Source: Pseudomonas sp. HN11
GTDB lineage: Bacteria > Pseudomonadota > Gammaproteobacteria > Pseudomonadales > Pseudomonadaceae
Direction: 5' to 3'
Assembly (NCBI RefSeq): GCF_021390155.1
Contig: NZ_CP089985.1
Coordinates: 1,561,001-1,625,000, forward strand
DNA length: 64,000 bases
Shown here: positions 42,231-52,491 of the stretch, one piece after another
Layout: every line of letters starts with the position of its first letter
Numbering within the stretch: the stretch's first letter is position 1
Translations under genes and position numbers: made by a program
Notes under the pieces: generated by a model
The model's database searches: none
What the model was told of the DNA's origin: nothing
Seen by the model: only the letters and a program-made list of their open reading frames with translations

Positions 42231-43852
42231 ACCGCTACCTCCTTCATCCACAGCCCCTGGTCGATTTCAATCAGCGTTGGCCCAGGACGATCAGCAGCAG
42301 CGCGGAGTGCCACGCGTAACGGCTCAACCCCTTGAACGCTTTCGGCGGCGCAACCCAGTGCCTTGGCTACGCCGATAAAGTCCGGCGTATAGATGTCTAC
42401 GCCGACCGGCTCGATGGCACGGTTGACCATGTATTTCTTGATCTCCTCATAACCCTGGTTATTCCACAGCAGTACGATCACCGGCGAGCGCGCTTCCACC
42501 GCGCTAGCCAGTTCCGGCAGAGTGAATTGCAGGCCGCCGTCGCCGATCAGGCACACCACCGGCTGCCCATTGCCACGCCCCAGCCAGGCGCCGATCGCGG
42601 CGGGCAGGGCGTAGCCCAAGGTGCCGTAGCCGGTTGACGAATTGAACCAGCGGCGCGGATGGTCGAGGTTCAGAGTCAGATTGCCGGTGTACACCGGCTG
42701 GGTGGAGTCGCCCACCAGCACGGCGTTGGGCAATTCTTCCAACACGGTGTTGAGGAACAGGGTTTGCGCGTGGGTGGCCGCGTCCCAGGTCGGGGTCAGT
42801 TCCGCCCACAGGCGCGCTACACGTTCAGCGCCCCACGCGCTGTTACGCGGTGGTAATGATTTACTGCTCAGCTCGGCCAGCAAGGCCCCTGAGGCGATTT
42901 GTGCATCAGCCACCAGCGCCACTTGCGGCGAGTAGTTGCGCACGGTCTGGTCGGGGTCGATATCGATGCGCAGCAGCGCGCCGGGAATCTCGAAGCCGCC
43001 GGCGAAGGTCACGTCGTAGTCGGTTTCCGCCAGCTCCGTGCCAATGGCCAGCACCACGTCCGCTTCGGCCACCAGTGCGCGGGTGGCGACCAGGGTCTGG
43101 GTTGAGCCGATCAGCAGCGGGTGGCGGGCGGGCAGCATGCCTTTGGCGTTGATGGTCAGGGCCACCGGCGAGCCGAGCATTTCGGCCAGTCGGGTCAGTT
43201 CCGGCGCCGCGTCGATGGCACCACCACCGGCCAGGATCAAGGGTTTCTTGGCCGCAGCGAGCAATTGGCTCATCTGCTTGACCGCCGACGGCGCCGCACC
43301 GGCACGGGCCACGCTGACCGGTTCACTGCCCAGCAGTGCGTCGGCATTTTCCACCAGTACATCCAACGGAATCTCGATATGCACCGGGCGCGGCCGTCCG
43401 GCCTGGAACAACGCAAACGCGCGCGCCAACACGCCGGGCAGCTCCGCCGCCGACATCAGGGTGTGGGAGAACGCCGCCACACCGGCCATCATCGCGCCCT
43501 GGTTCGGCAACTCATGCAGCTTGCCGCGCCCGCCGCCCAATTGGCTGCGTGACTGCACGCTGGAGATCACCAGCATCGGGATCGAGTCAGCATAGGCTTG
43601 GCCCATGGCGGTGGTGATATTGGTCATGCCGGGGCCGGTGATGATGAAGCACACACCGGGTTTGCCGCTGGTGCGCGCATAACCGTCGGCCATGAAGCCG
43701 GCGCCTTGTTCGTGACGCGGGGTGACGTGGCGGATACTGGAACGGGCCAGGCCGCGATACAGCTCCACGGTGTGCACGCCGGGGATGCCAAACACCTGGT
43801 CCACGCCGTAGCCTTCCAGGAGGTTGACCAATACTACGCCGCAGGTCGCCAT
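42227..43852 (-). CDS. aruI: 5-guanidino-2-oxopentanoate decarboxylase
   Basis: A 541-residue TPP enzyme of the acetolactate-synthase type. The N-terminal FGIPGVHTVELYRGL and HEQGAGFMADGYAR carry the catalytic Glu region. The TPP motif is GDGGLQFTLPELASA...NN (about 430-460). Its distinctive opening MATCGVVLVNLLEGYGVDQVFGIPGVH is as in AruI, which decarboxylates 2-ketoarginine in the arginine transaminase route (family knowledge). No aruH transaminase gene is adjacent. It is divergent from a LysR gene 111 bases away. Confidence 0.85.
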   Translation of the reverse strand: MATCGVVLVNLLEGYGVDQVFGIPGVHTVELYRGLARSSIRHVTPRHEQGAGFMADGYARTSGKPGVCFIITGPGMTNITTAMGQAYADSIPMLVISSVQSRSQLGGGRGKLHELPNQGAMMAGVAAFSHTLMSAAELPGVLARAFALFQAGRPRPVHIEIPLDVLVENADALLGSEPVSVARAGAAPSAVKQMSQLLAAAKKPLILAGGGAIDAAPELTRLAEMLGSPVALTINAKGMLPARHPLLIGSTQTLVATRALVAEADVVLAIGTELAETDYDVTFAGGFEIPGALLRIDIDPDQTVRNYSPQVALVADAQIASGALLAELSSKSLPPRNSAWGAERVARLWAELTPTWDAATHAQTLFLNTVLEELPNAVLVGDSTQPVYTGNLTLNLDHPRRWFNSSTGYGTLGYALPAAIGAWLGRGNGQPVVCLIGDGGLQFTLPELASAVEARSPVIVLLWNNQGYEEIKKYMVNRAIEPVGVDIYTPDFIGVAKALGCAAESVQGVEPLRVALRAAADRPGPTLIEIDQGLWMKEVAV

Positions 43853-43963
43853 AAAGGTCGCTCTTATTGTTGAGATAAGGCGTTATTGGACCGGCTGGCC
43901 CATAGCGGCAACAATCGATAAAAAGTCATACTAGCCATGTCCTCACGTCATGGCTGCGCCCCT

Positions 43964-44839
43964 ATGAAACGTCTCCCGCCGCTGCCTGCGCTGCATACCT
44001 TCTGGGTCACGGCCCAATGCTGCAACTTCACCCGCGCCGCCGAGCAGTTGCACATCACCCAAGGCGCGGTGAGCCGACAGATTGCCGGGCTGGAAAGCCA
44101 TCTGGGCTACGCGCTGTTCCAACGCCAGGCGCGCGGCTTGAGCCTGACCGAAGAGGGCCGCGAATGGTCACTGCGCGCACAGCAGGTGTTTGACCTGCTC
44201 GGTGAAGCGGTGGAGCAGATTGGCTGTCGCCGCCAGACCCTGCAACTCAAGGCTTCCACTTGCGTGATGCGCTGGCTGCTACCGCGCCTGATGCAATGGC
44301 AAAAGGAACGCCCGGAGGTGCCGGTGGAACTCACCACCACCGTGGCCTACACCGTGGACTTTCGCCGTGAGCAATTCGATGCGGCGGTGATCTATGCGCC
44401 CATTGCCGAGCAACTCGCCGAGGCGCGGCATCTGTTCGATGAACAGCTCACGCCGGTCTGTGCACCGGCACTGCTCGATGGCTTGCACACTCCGGCAGAT
44501 TTGCAGCAACAGATCTTGCTGCATCCCACGCGGGATGAGCGGGATTGGGCGTTGTGGCTCAAGGCGGCGAATACGCGGCTGGGCAATGTGGGCCAGGGGC
44601 ATCATTTTGAAACGCTGGATTTGGCGATGACGGTGGCGTCGCAAGGTTCCGGCGTGGCGATTGGTGACAGTGCGTTGATTGGCGAGGATTTAAAGGCGGG
44701 GCGGTTGGTGATGCCGTTTGAATTAAGGGTGCCGACGGGGATGGGGTATTACTTGGTGTATCCACCGGGTACGGTCCCTTCGGCGGGGCTGGAAGCCTTG
44801 ATGAACTGGTTGGTCATGAACGCCAAATCCCCCATGTAG
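43964..44839 (+). CDS. LysR-family regulator, GcvA-like
   Basis: A 291-residue regulator. MKRLPPLPALHTFWVTAQ at the start, HTH NFTRAAEQLHITQGAVSRQIAGLE and a GcvA/AmpR-type effector domain (STCVMRWLLPRLMQW). ATG 43964 is used; an in-frame ATG at 43937 is possible. It is divergent from aruI-ALDH and most likely controls that pair. Confidence 0.85.
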   Translation: MKRLPPLPALHTFWVTAQCCNFTRAAEQLHITQGAVSRQIAGLESHLGYALFQRQARGLSLTEEGREWSLRAQQVFDLLGEAVEQIGCRRQTLQLKASTCVMRWLLPRLMQWQKERPEVPVELTTTVAYTVDFRREQFDAAVIYAPIAEQLAEARHLFDEQLTPVCAPALLDGLHTPADLQQQILLHPTRDERDWALWLKAANTRLGNVGQGHHFETLDLAMTVASQGSGVAIGDSALIGEDLKAGRLVMPFELRVPTGMGYYLVYPPGTVPSAGLEALMNWLVMNAKSPM

Positions 44840-44872
44840 GCGCCCGGCTTGTCGAATCGCCGGGCTCCTACA
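44835..44872. terminator. bidirectional hairpin between convergent genes
   Basis: TGTAGGCGCCCGGC / GCCGGGCTCCTACA stem, 14 bp with one mismatch and a 10-base loop. It starts at the LysR stop. No T run; REP-like. Confidence 0.6.
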
Positions 44873-44885
44873 GGAAGGGAGTATG

Positions 44886-45500
44886 TCAGTAGCCTACGGT
44901 GAAACGCCGGCGCGAGTGCTTGGGCGATTCCACTTCGTCGATAAGGGCAATCGCGTAGTCGGCGAAGCTGATCCAACTGCGACCTTCACTGCTCACCAAT
45001 AAATCATCCTGGCCCACACGGAATTTACCGGTGCGTTCGGTCTCAACAAACTCCGCCGACGGCGACAAAAAGGTCCAATCCAGGTCATTCTCCTGACGCA
45101 GCGTATCGAGAAACACAGCCCCCGCACTGGCCTCGGCTTTGTACTCTGCCGGGAAACCTTCGCTGTCGATCACCCGCCCACCGTCCGGCAGCAACAGCGA
45201 ACCAGCACCGCCCACCACCAGCAGACGTTTCACCCCAGCTTTCTTCACCGGCCCGATAACGGCACTGGCGGGCAGGGTGGCGAAATGCGCGGCACTGATC
45301 ACCACGTCGCTGCCGCTGATGGCGTGTTGCAGGGCGGCGGCATTCAGTGCATCGACTTGCTTGACGGTGACGCCAGGGCGCACGGCCAGCTTGTCGGTAT
45401 TGCGTGCGATGGCCGTGACGCTATGCCCACGACGCAGCGCTTCTTCCAGCAGTTGGCTACCGGCACGGCCGGTGGCACCGATGATTGCAATCTTGCTCAT
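44886..45500 (-). CDS. NAD(P)-binding NmrA/YwnB-like oxidoreductase
   Basis: A 204-residue atypical SDR. IAIIGATGRAGSQLLEEALRRG is the GxxGxxG cofactor loop, and VVISAAHF and VGGAGSLLLPDG follow. The Tyr-x-x-x-Lys pair is not evident, as usual for the NmrA-like branch. It follows the MBL-fold gene by 26 bases on the same strand. Substrate unknown. Confidence 0.82.
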   Translation of the reverse strand: MSKIAIIGATGRAGSQLLEEALRRGHSVTAIARNTDKLAVRPGVTVKQVDALNAAALQHAISGSDVVISAAHFATLPASAVIGPVKKAGVKRLLVVGGAGSLLLPDGGRVIDSEGFPAEYKAEASAGAVFLDTLRQENDLDWTFLSPSAEFVETERTGKFRVGQDDLLVSSEGRSWISFADYAIALIDEVESPKHSRRRFTVGY

Positions 45501-45526
45501 GACGTTCTCCAGTACGTTAGGGTCAT

Positions 45527-46393
45527 TCACCACTTCATTTCGCCCTTGGCGACCTTGGCGCTCAGTTCCAGCGAGCTTTCGTCGGCGAGGGTGGGGTAAC
45601 GCTTTTTCATGGCCGCGATCAGGGCGGCGGAGTCCTTGGCCTTGGCGGTCTCGGCGTCGAAGGCTTTGATGTAGTCGGCGGTAAAGGCCACGCAGGCCAG
45701 TGTCGACGTGCCCAGGTAGTGGCCCGGCACCACGGTACGCGGTTTCAGCTGTTCGATGCGTTGCAGGGTAGTCAGCCAATCCTTGTGAGACTGCGCGCTC
45801 TGGGTATCGGCCATCCACAGATGGATGTTTTCGGAGACAACCACGCCACCGACCACGGCCTTGATCGACGGGATCCACACAAAGCTGCGATCCGGCTGCG
45901 GGCCATCCAGGCCGATCACCTCAAGCGGTTGGCCTTCCAGGTTCAGACTGTGGCCTTCGAGTACCTGCGGCACGATGGTTTTGGTGGGCTTGTCGGCGCC
46001 CATTTTCGGGCCCCAAAACTCAAGCTTGCCCGCCACGGTGGCCTTGATGTGGTCGACCACCGGTTGCGGGGCCACTACCTTGGCATCGGGGAAGGCGGCG
46101 GTTAGGGTGTCAAGGCCGAAGTAGTAGTCCGGGTCGCCATGACTGATGTAGATGGTGGTGAGGTGCTTGCCACTGGCGCGGATTTTCTGCACCAATTGCT
46201 CGGCCTGGGCCTTGCCGAATTGAGCGTCCACCAGGATCGCGTCCTTGGCGCCGCTGACCAGCACCGAGCTGACCGGGAAGATTGCCGCTTCGCCTGGGTT
46301 GTACACGTCCAGCTTCAGGTCGGCCGCTGCCGCATGAGCGGCGAAGGCCAAGGCCACGGTGGCCAGGGTCAGGCGCTTGAAGGTTGAGAACAT
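45527..46393 (-). CDS. exported MBL-fold hydrolase
   Basis: A 288-residue protein with a signal peptide (MFSTFKRLTLATVALAFAAH, AAA-D cleavage). Its MBL fold has YISHGDPDYYFGLDTL in place of the standard HxHxDH: the His-Gly-Asp-x-Asp-Tyr form of the motif lacks two usual ligands. Other ligands are seen in VPGHYLGTS. It may bind one metal or act differently. First of a two-gene unit, divergent from a LysR gene. Confidence 0.83.
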   Translation of the reverse strand: MFSTFKRLTLATVALAFAAHAAAADLKLDVYNPGEAAIFPVSSVLVSGAKDAILVDAQFGKAQAEQLVQKIRASGKHLTTIYISHGDPDYYFGLDTLTAAFPDAKVVAPQPVVDHIKATVAGKLEFWGPKMGADKPTKTIVPQVLEGHSLNLEGQPLEVIGLDGPQPDRSFVWIPSIKAVVGGVVVSENIHLWMADTQSAQSHKDWLTTLQRIEQLKPRTVVPGHYLGTSTLACVAFTADYIKAFDAETAKAKDSAALIAAMKKRYPTLADESSLELSAKVAKGEMKW

Positions 46394-46497
46394 CGGGCAG
46401 CTCCAGCATTGGTAAAGGATGCACAGAGCTTAGTTGCACAAAACCAGACTAAAAATGCGATGCTGGGACATAGTTTGTTTCTGAAATCGGGCAGATC

Positions 46498-47436
46498 ATG
46501 GATCGTCTTCAAGCAATGCGTGTATTTGTTACCGTGGTGGACCAGGGCAGTCAGTCCGCCGCGGCCGATCACCTGGACCTGTCGCGCCCGGTGGTGTCGC
46601 GCTATTTGGCCGAGTTGGAAGACTGGGTCGGCGCGCGTTTGCTGCACCGCACCACACGCAAGCTCAGCCTGACGGCGGCGGGGAGTGAAACCCTGCCACG
46701 CTGTCGTCAGTTGCTGGAGTTGTGTTGCGATATGCAAGCCGCCGTCAGCGAGCCGCAGGACGCGCCCCGTGGCCTGTTGCGCCTGAGTGTCAGCACCTCG
46801 TTCGGCCAGGCGCAACTGGCCGATGCCATCGCCGAATACGTCAAGCACTACCCGTTGGTGACGGTCGATCTGCAAATGCTCGACCGCACGGTAAACCTGG
46901 TGGATGAGCGCATCGACCTGGCCATCCGCACCAGCAGCGACCTGGACCCCAACCTCATCGCCCGGCGCCTGACGGTGTGCCGCTCCGTGGTGTGTGCTTC
47001 GCCGGCGTACCTGCTGGCGCATCCGGCCCCACAGAGCGTCGAAGATCTGGCCGGGCACAACTGCCTCACCCACTCCTATTTCGGCAAAAGCCTGTGGCAT
47101 TTCGAAGAGCGGGGCGAGCAGGTTTCGGTGCCGATCAACGGCAACATCACCTCCAACGAGGCTAGCACCTTGTTGCGCGTGACGTTGGCCGGGGCCGGGG
47201 TGTCGATGCTGCCCACTTACCAGGCGGGCGATTACATCCGTCGCGGCGAACTGGTGCGCCTGCTGCCTGAGGCCGAGCCCCGACAGATGAACATCTACGC
47301 GGTGTACGCCTCGCGCAAGCACATGCCGTCGGCACTGCGCAGCCTGTTGGATTTCCTGGTGCTGCGGTTCCCGGAGGAGCCTGCATGGGATGTCGGTCTC
47401 CAGGCCGACATAAAGGTGTTGAATGTCGCCCGATAA
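46498..47436 (+). CDS. LysR-family regulator
   Basis: A 312-residue regulator of the large CrgA/DsdC-like subgroup (MDRLQAMRVFVTVVDQGS). The HTH has QSAAADHLDLSRPVVSRYLAELE, followed by RLLHRTTRKLSLTAAG. Divergent from the MBL/oxidoreductase pair with a 104-bp spacer, so it probably represses or activates that pair. Confidence 0.86.
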   Translation: MDRLQAMRVFVTVVDQGSQSAAADHLDLSRPVVSRYLAELEDWVGARLLHRTTRKLSLTAAGSETLPRCRQLLELCCDMQAAVSEPQDAPRGLLRLSVSTSFGQAQLADAIAEYVKHYPLVTVDLQMLDRTVNLVDERIDLAIRTSSDLDPNLIARRLTVCRSVVCASPAYLLAHPAPQSVEDLAGHNCLTHSYFGKSLWHFEERGEQVSVPINGNITSNEASTLLRVTLAGAGVSMLPTYQAGDYIRRGELVRLLPEAEPRQMNIYAVYASRKHMPSALRSLLDFLVLRFPEEPAWDVGLQADIKVLNVAR

Positions 47437-47501
47437 TGGCAACTCGTGCTGGTTGACCTATGCTTTAGACAGCACCCGGTAGATCCGCAGAGGTCTGTGC
47501 C

Positions 47502-47678
47502 ATGAGCATAAAAACCAGAAAGTATCTGATGATTTTCAGCCTGTGCGCCATCGCCAGCGCGTTGTACGGGACTGCCGCCTATCGCGTGGAGCAGACCCGT
47601 ATGCAGCCAACCTTCGCGATCAGCTGCCATCAGGATCAATGCGTTCCCCATACTGGCAGCTTTAGCGCCTTGCGTTAG
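47502..47678 (+). CDS. small exported or membrane protein
   Basis: A 58-residue frame (MSIKTRKYLMIFSLCAIASA and onward). A basic N terminus, a hydrophobic helix (about 8-25), and a C-terminal part with two Cys (SCHQDQCVPH) suggest a secreted or anchored peptide. AGAGG lies 8 bases before the ATG. It sits between LysR and pobR with no other gene to explain the space. Unrecognised; a real gene is likely but not certain. Confidence 0.45.
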   Translation: MSIKTRKYLMIFSLCAIASALYGTAAYRVEQTRMQPTFAISCHQDQCVPHTGSFSALR

Positions 47679-47702
47679 AAGCTGGCTGCAGGAGGTGCAA
47701 AT

Positions 47703-47729
47703 GTGGGAGCGAGCAAAGCCCGCTCCCAC
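47703..47729. repeat. REP-like hairpin
   Basis: GTGGGAGCGAGC-AAA-GCCCGCTCCCAC, inverted repeat related to the element at 30603. It lies just past the pobR stop and may terminate it. Confidence 0.7.
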
Positions 47730-47731
47730 AA

Positions 47732-48610
47732 TTAATCCTGTGTTGTATTGGCCTTCAACTGCTCGCGAAACGCTTTGGGTGAGAACCCAACCCGTCGGCG
47801 AAATAGCCGAGAGAAGTTGGTCGGGTCGGAAAAACCCAATACCTCCGACATTTCATTGATCGTCATGCTGGTGTAAGTCAGCAGGCGCTTGGCTTCCAGC
47901 AACTGGCGGTCATGCATGATCTGCAGTGCAGGCTGCCCGCCCAACTCCCGACATATCCCGTTCAGGTGTGAGACCGAGATTCCCAGCTTGTGGGCCAGGT
48001 CTTCGATCTTCGGATGTTCGCGGTAATGCTGCTCGACCAATTGGGTAAAGCGCCGGAAGTATTCGCGCCCCCTCGGTGCCCGTGGATGACGACGTTGGAT
48101 AGCCTGGCGACTGATCCACACCAGCAATACGCTGACCAATGCGTGCATCATCAGGTCCCGTGCCGGTTGTTCATCGGCGTATTCATCCTGCAAGCGCGCG
48201 AACTGGCTATTGAGGTAATCACTGTCTTTGCCCGCCGGGTAACTGCCGAGTGTCTGCAAACCGTCCACGGTTGTGCCCAGCTGGGTTTGCAGATGGCTGA
48301 CCAACGGCGCCGAAAGCGTCACCACGTAGCCTTCGACGTCCTCGGGAAAACGGAAGCCGTGCACGCACAAGGGCGGCAGTACCTGTAGGGTCGCTTCGTT
48401 CAGGGTGGTGCGCTGGCCTTCGATCTCCAACTGTGCCTGGCCTTTGTGCACGTACAACAACTGGCACAGATCCGCGTGCCGGTGGGGTTGGATTTCCCAC
48501 TGGTATTCCCGACTGCGCCGGGAAATGGTTTCACAGTGCAACAAATCGGGGGTGGGCCATTGCTGGTGTTCCCCGTAAAGCTTGAAGACCGGAATTGCGG
48601 TTTTGGTCAT
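47732..48610 (-). CDS. pobR: AraC-family regulator of 4-hydroxybenzoate use
   Basis: A 292-residue AraC/XylS regulator. The N-terminal cupin region (about 20-120) holds the likely effector site, with HRHADLCQLLYVHKGQAQLEIEG. The C-terminal double HTH (about 190-285) has LAHKLGISVSHLNGICRELGG and EMSEVLGFSDPTNFSRLFRRRVGFSPKAFR. It is divergent from pobA, with the intergenic region 48611-48790 as its presumed target. Name from context and length. Confidence 0.88.
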   Translation of the reverse strand: MTKTAIPVFKLYGEHQQWPTPDLLHCETISRRSREYQWEIQPHRHADLCQLLYVHKGQAQLEIEGQRTTLNEATLQVLPPLCVHGFRFPEDVEGYVVTLSAPLVSHLQTQLGTTVDGLQTLGSYPAGKDSDYLNSQFARLQDEYADEQPARDLMMHALVSVLLVWISRQAIQRRHPRAPRGREYFRRFTQLVEQHYREHPKIEDLAHKLGISVSHLNGICRELGGQPALQIMHDRQLLEAKRLLTYTSMTINEMSEVLGFSDPTNFSRLFRRRVGFSPKAFREQLKANTTQD

Positions 48611-48715
48611 GGTTTCAACCCGATACTCAGGAGAGTGGTGCGGTAATCGCCCCGATTGGCAAAAAGCGCAGGCTTTGGCTCAGTTTTCACCTTCTAAGGC
48701 CGTTCACTCAAGTGA

Positions 48716-49984
<1,269 letters not shown>

Positions 49985-50050
49985 CCTGCTATCGTATCGA
50001 GCATTCCCGTGGGCCGCCTTTTCCCACGGGCCCTGCTCGAAGGTCTTGCC

Positions 50051-51568
50051 GTGACGCACCTCAATCAGCCCGCTCCGCCACTGCCTGCTGTGCGCAGTAT
50101 TCTCGCCTCACTGATGATGGCGATCTTCCTGGGTGCCCTGGACCAGACCATTGTCGCTGTGTCCATGCCGGCCATCTCGGCGCAGTTCCACGACGTCAAC
50201 CTGCTGGCCTGGGTCATTTCCGGCTATATGGTCGCGATGACCGTGGCGGTGCCGATCTATGGCAAGCTCGGTGACCTGTATGGGCGGCGGCCGATGATGC
50301 TGATCGGCATGGGCCTGTTCACCCTGGCCTCGCTGTTCTGCGGCATGGCGCAAAGCATGGAGCAACTGGTGCTGGCGCGGATCCTACAGGGCATCGGCGC
50401 CGGCGGCATGATCTCGGTGAGCCAGGCGATCATCGGCGACATCATTGCGCCCCGCGAGCGCGGCCGTTACCAGGGCTATTTCAGCAGCATGTACGCGGTG
50501 GCCAGCGTGGCCGGGCCGGTGCTCGGCGGCTACATGACCGAGTACCTGTCGTGGCGTTGGGTGTTCCTGATCAACCTGCCCTTGGGCGCCGGGGCCTGGT
50601 ACGTGGCCCACCGCACGCTGGTGGGGCTGCCGGTGCCGCAGCGCAAGCCGATCATCGATTACCTCGGCACTGTTCTGATGATCATCGGCTTGACTGCCTT
50701 GTTGTTGGGTATCACCGAAATCGGTCAGGGCCATCATTGGCGTGACGATCAGGTCCTGGGCCTGCTGGTGTGTGCGCTGGTGGCGTTGACGGTGTTTGTC
50801 TGGCACGAGCGCCGGGCGCGGGAGCCGTTGTTGCCGATGCATTTGTTCGCCAACCGCAGCGCGGTGTTGTGCTGGTGCACGATCTTTTTCACCAGCTTCC
50901 AGGCGATCTCCCTGACGGTGCTGATGCCGCTGCGTTATCAGACGGTGACCGGTTCCGGCGCTGACAGCGCGGCCCTGCACTTGCTGCCATTGGCCATGGG
51001 GTTGCCGATGGGCGCCTATTTTGCCGGGCGCATGACCTCGGTGACCGGGCGCTATAAACCGATGATTCTCAGCGGCGCGCTATTGAGCCCCTTTGCCATT
51101 CTCGGCATGGCCCTGAGCGCGCCCCAGGCCGTGGGCCTGACGGCACTGTTCATGTTGTTGTGCGGGATCGCGGCCGGCATGCAATTCCCGACTTCCCTGG
51201 TGGGTACGCAGAACTCGGTGGAACAGCGCGATATCGGTGTCGCCACCAGCACCACCAACCTGTTCCGCTCTCTCGGCGGAGCAGTAGGGGTCGCGTGCAT
51301 GTCGGCGCTGCTGCTGGCGCTGCTGCAGGACTCCAGCTTCGCCCACCTGGCCAGCGGCGCACTGGTGGCCGAAGGCGGTTCCGGCAACGTGCTGCTCGAC
51401 GGCCTCAACGCGGCCCCCGGCCCGGCACAGGATGCCCTGCGCGGGGAACTGGCGGTGACGTTCAGGCATTTGCTGATGGTCAGTGCGACGGTGTCGCTGC
51501 TGGGGTTGGCGGCAGCGATTGCGATGCCCAATCGGGTACTGCGCGGTCGAGAAGACAAGGCAAAATAA
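50051..51568 (+). CDS. DHA2-family multidrug exporter
   Basis: A 505-residue, 14-helix EmrB/QacA-type MFS protein. FLGALDQTIVAVSMPAI in helix 1, YGKLGDLYGRRPMML in loop 2-3 and RILQGIGAGGMISVSQAIIGDI with APRERGRYQGYF after helix 4 are typical. The start is taken as GTG 50051 with GAAGG upstream; ATG 50009 is possible. It follows pobA by 66 bases on the same strand and might export aromatic acids (inference), but no periplasmic adaptor is next to it. Confidence 0.86.
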   Translation: MTHLNQPAPPLPAVRSILASLMMAIFLGALDQTIVAVSMPAISAQFHDVNLLAWVISGYMVAMTVAVPIYGKLGDLYGRRPMMLIGMGLFTLASLFCGMAQSMEQLVLARILQGIGAGGMISVSQAIIGDIIAPRERGRYQGYFSSMYAVASVAGPVLGGYMTEYLSWRWVFLINLPLGAGAWYVAHRTLVGLPVPQRKPIIDYLGTVLMIIGLTALLLGITEIGQGHHWRDDQVLGLLVCALVALTVFVWHERRAREPLLPMHLFANRSAVLCWCTIFFTSFQAISLTVLMPLRYQTVTGSGADSAALHLLPLAMGLPMGAYFAGRMTSVTGRYKPMILSGALLSPFAILGMALSAPQAVGLTALFMLLCGIAAGMQFPTSLVGTQNSVEQRDIGVATSTTNLFRSLGGAVGVACMSALLLALLQDSSFAHLASGALVAEGGSGNVLLDGLNAAPGPAQDALRGELAVTFRHLLMVSATVSLLGLAAAIAMPNRVLRGREDKAK

Positions 51569-51603
51569 CTGACACGCTCCCACAGTTTGATCACTTTTCA
51601 ACT

Positions 51604-52440
51604 TCAGGGGCTGTAGTACCCGACCGCCACCATGAAGTGCCCCGCCTTACGCACATACGCATGCTTGTCCTCGACCTTGTCGGTCACCGGGTTTTTCCAG
51701 CGGTATTTGTATTCGCCCTGGTCCTGCTCGGCCATCAGCTTGAGGATCGGTTCGCCCACTGGCTTGCCGTCCGGGTCCTTGATCTTGCTGAAGTCGGTAT
51801 TGACCAGTCGCAAGTTGGTGCCATGCGCTACATAGCGCTGGGTATCGAGGTCCACCACGAACACATAGAGGTCATCCTGCAGGAAACCGCCCTGCAATGA
51901 ATTGATGGCCTTGAGCGTGCCGGTTTCATCCTTGAGCAGTGCGTTCACTGCCTTGTTGCGCAGGGCTCGGGCCTGTTCCGGCGTGGCTCGGGGTAAGTAA
52001 TAACCCACCGCGAGGATGCGTTCGCCCACGCGCTGATAAAACACATGCTTGTGTTCGACCTTGCCGTCGTTCCAGTTCTGCCAGCGATAGTCGGCCTGCT
52101 GGATGCCCTGGCCTTCCGGCACCTTGAGCGCATCCTTGAAGGACTGGCGCAAATCCGGCCCGAGCACTTCGGACACATCACGGCCGATCAAGGCGGAGGA
52201 GGGGCCACCGCTGGCCAGCAACACGCCCTTGGTGTCGACCACGAACACATAGCGGTCCTGGTCGACGAATTCGCCCTGCCGGCTGAAGGCGGCAAAGGCT
52301 TTATCGCCGTTGCTTTGGTAGTAAGCCAAGGCCTTTTCCAGCAATGCCTTGGCCGCCTGCGCATCCTCGTCCTGAGTCGTCGCGGCGTGCACCTGGCTGA
52401 AACACAGCAGCAGGCAGGTGAGTCGGAGCAGTCCCTTCAT
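51604..52440 (-). CDS. periplasmic double-Cache protein
   Basis: A 278-residue protein. Signal peptide MKGLLRLTCLLLCFSQVHAA. Two tandem single-Cache domains follow: residues about 25-145 with FVDQDRYVFVVDTKGVLLASGG, and about 155-275 with FLQDDLYVFVVDLDTQRYVAHG. Both end in the KHVFYQRVGERILAVGYY / KHAYVRKAGHFMVAVGYY element. No transmembrane output domain is attached. It is probably a free periplasmic ligand binder acting with a receptor elsewhere. Confidence 0.85.
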   Translation of the reverse strand: MKGLLRLTCLLLCFSQVHAATTQDEDAQAAKALLEKALAYYQSNGDKAFAAFSRQGEFVDQDRYVFVVDTKGVLLASGGPSSALIGRDVSEVLGPDLRQSFKDALKVPEGQGIQQADYRWQNWNDGKVEHKHVFYQRVGERILAVGYYLPRATPEQARALRNKAVNALLKDETGTLKAINSLQGGFLQDDLYVFVVDLDTQRYVAHGTNLRLVNTDFSKIKDPDGKPVGEPILKLMAEQDQGEYKYRWKNPVTDKVEDKHAYVRKAGHFMVAVGYYSP

Positions 52441-52491
52441 TTACCCGTCCCTCATTATTGTTGGTGTGACAAGAGCGTAGACGCCTGTGAC

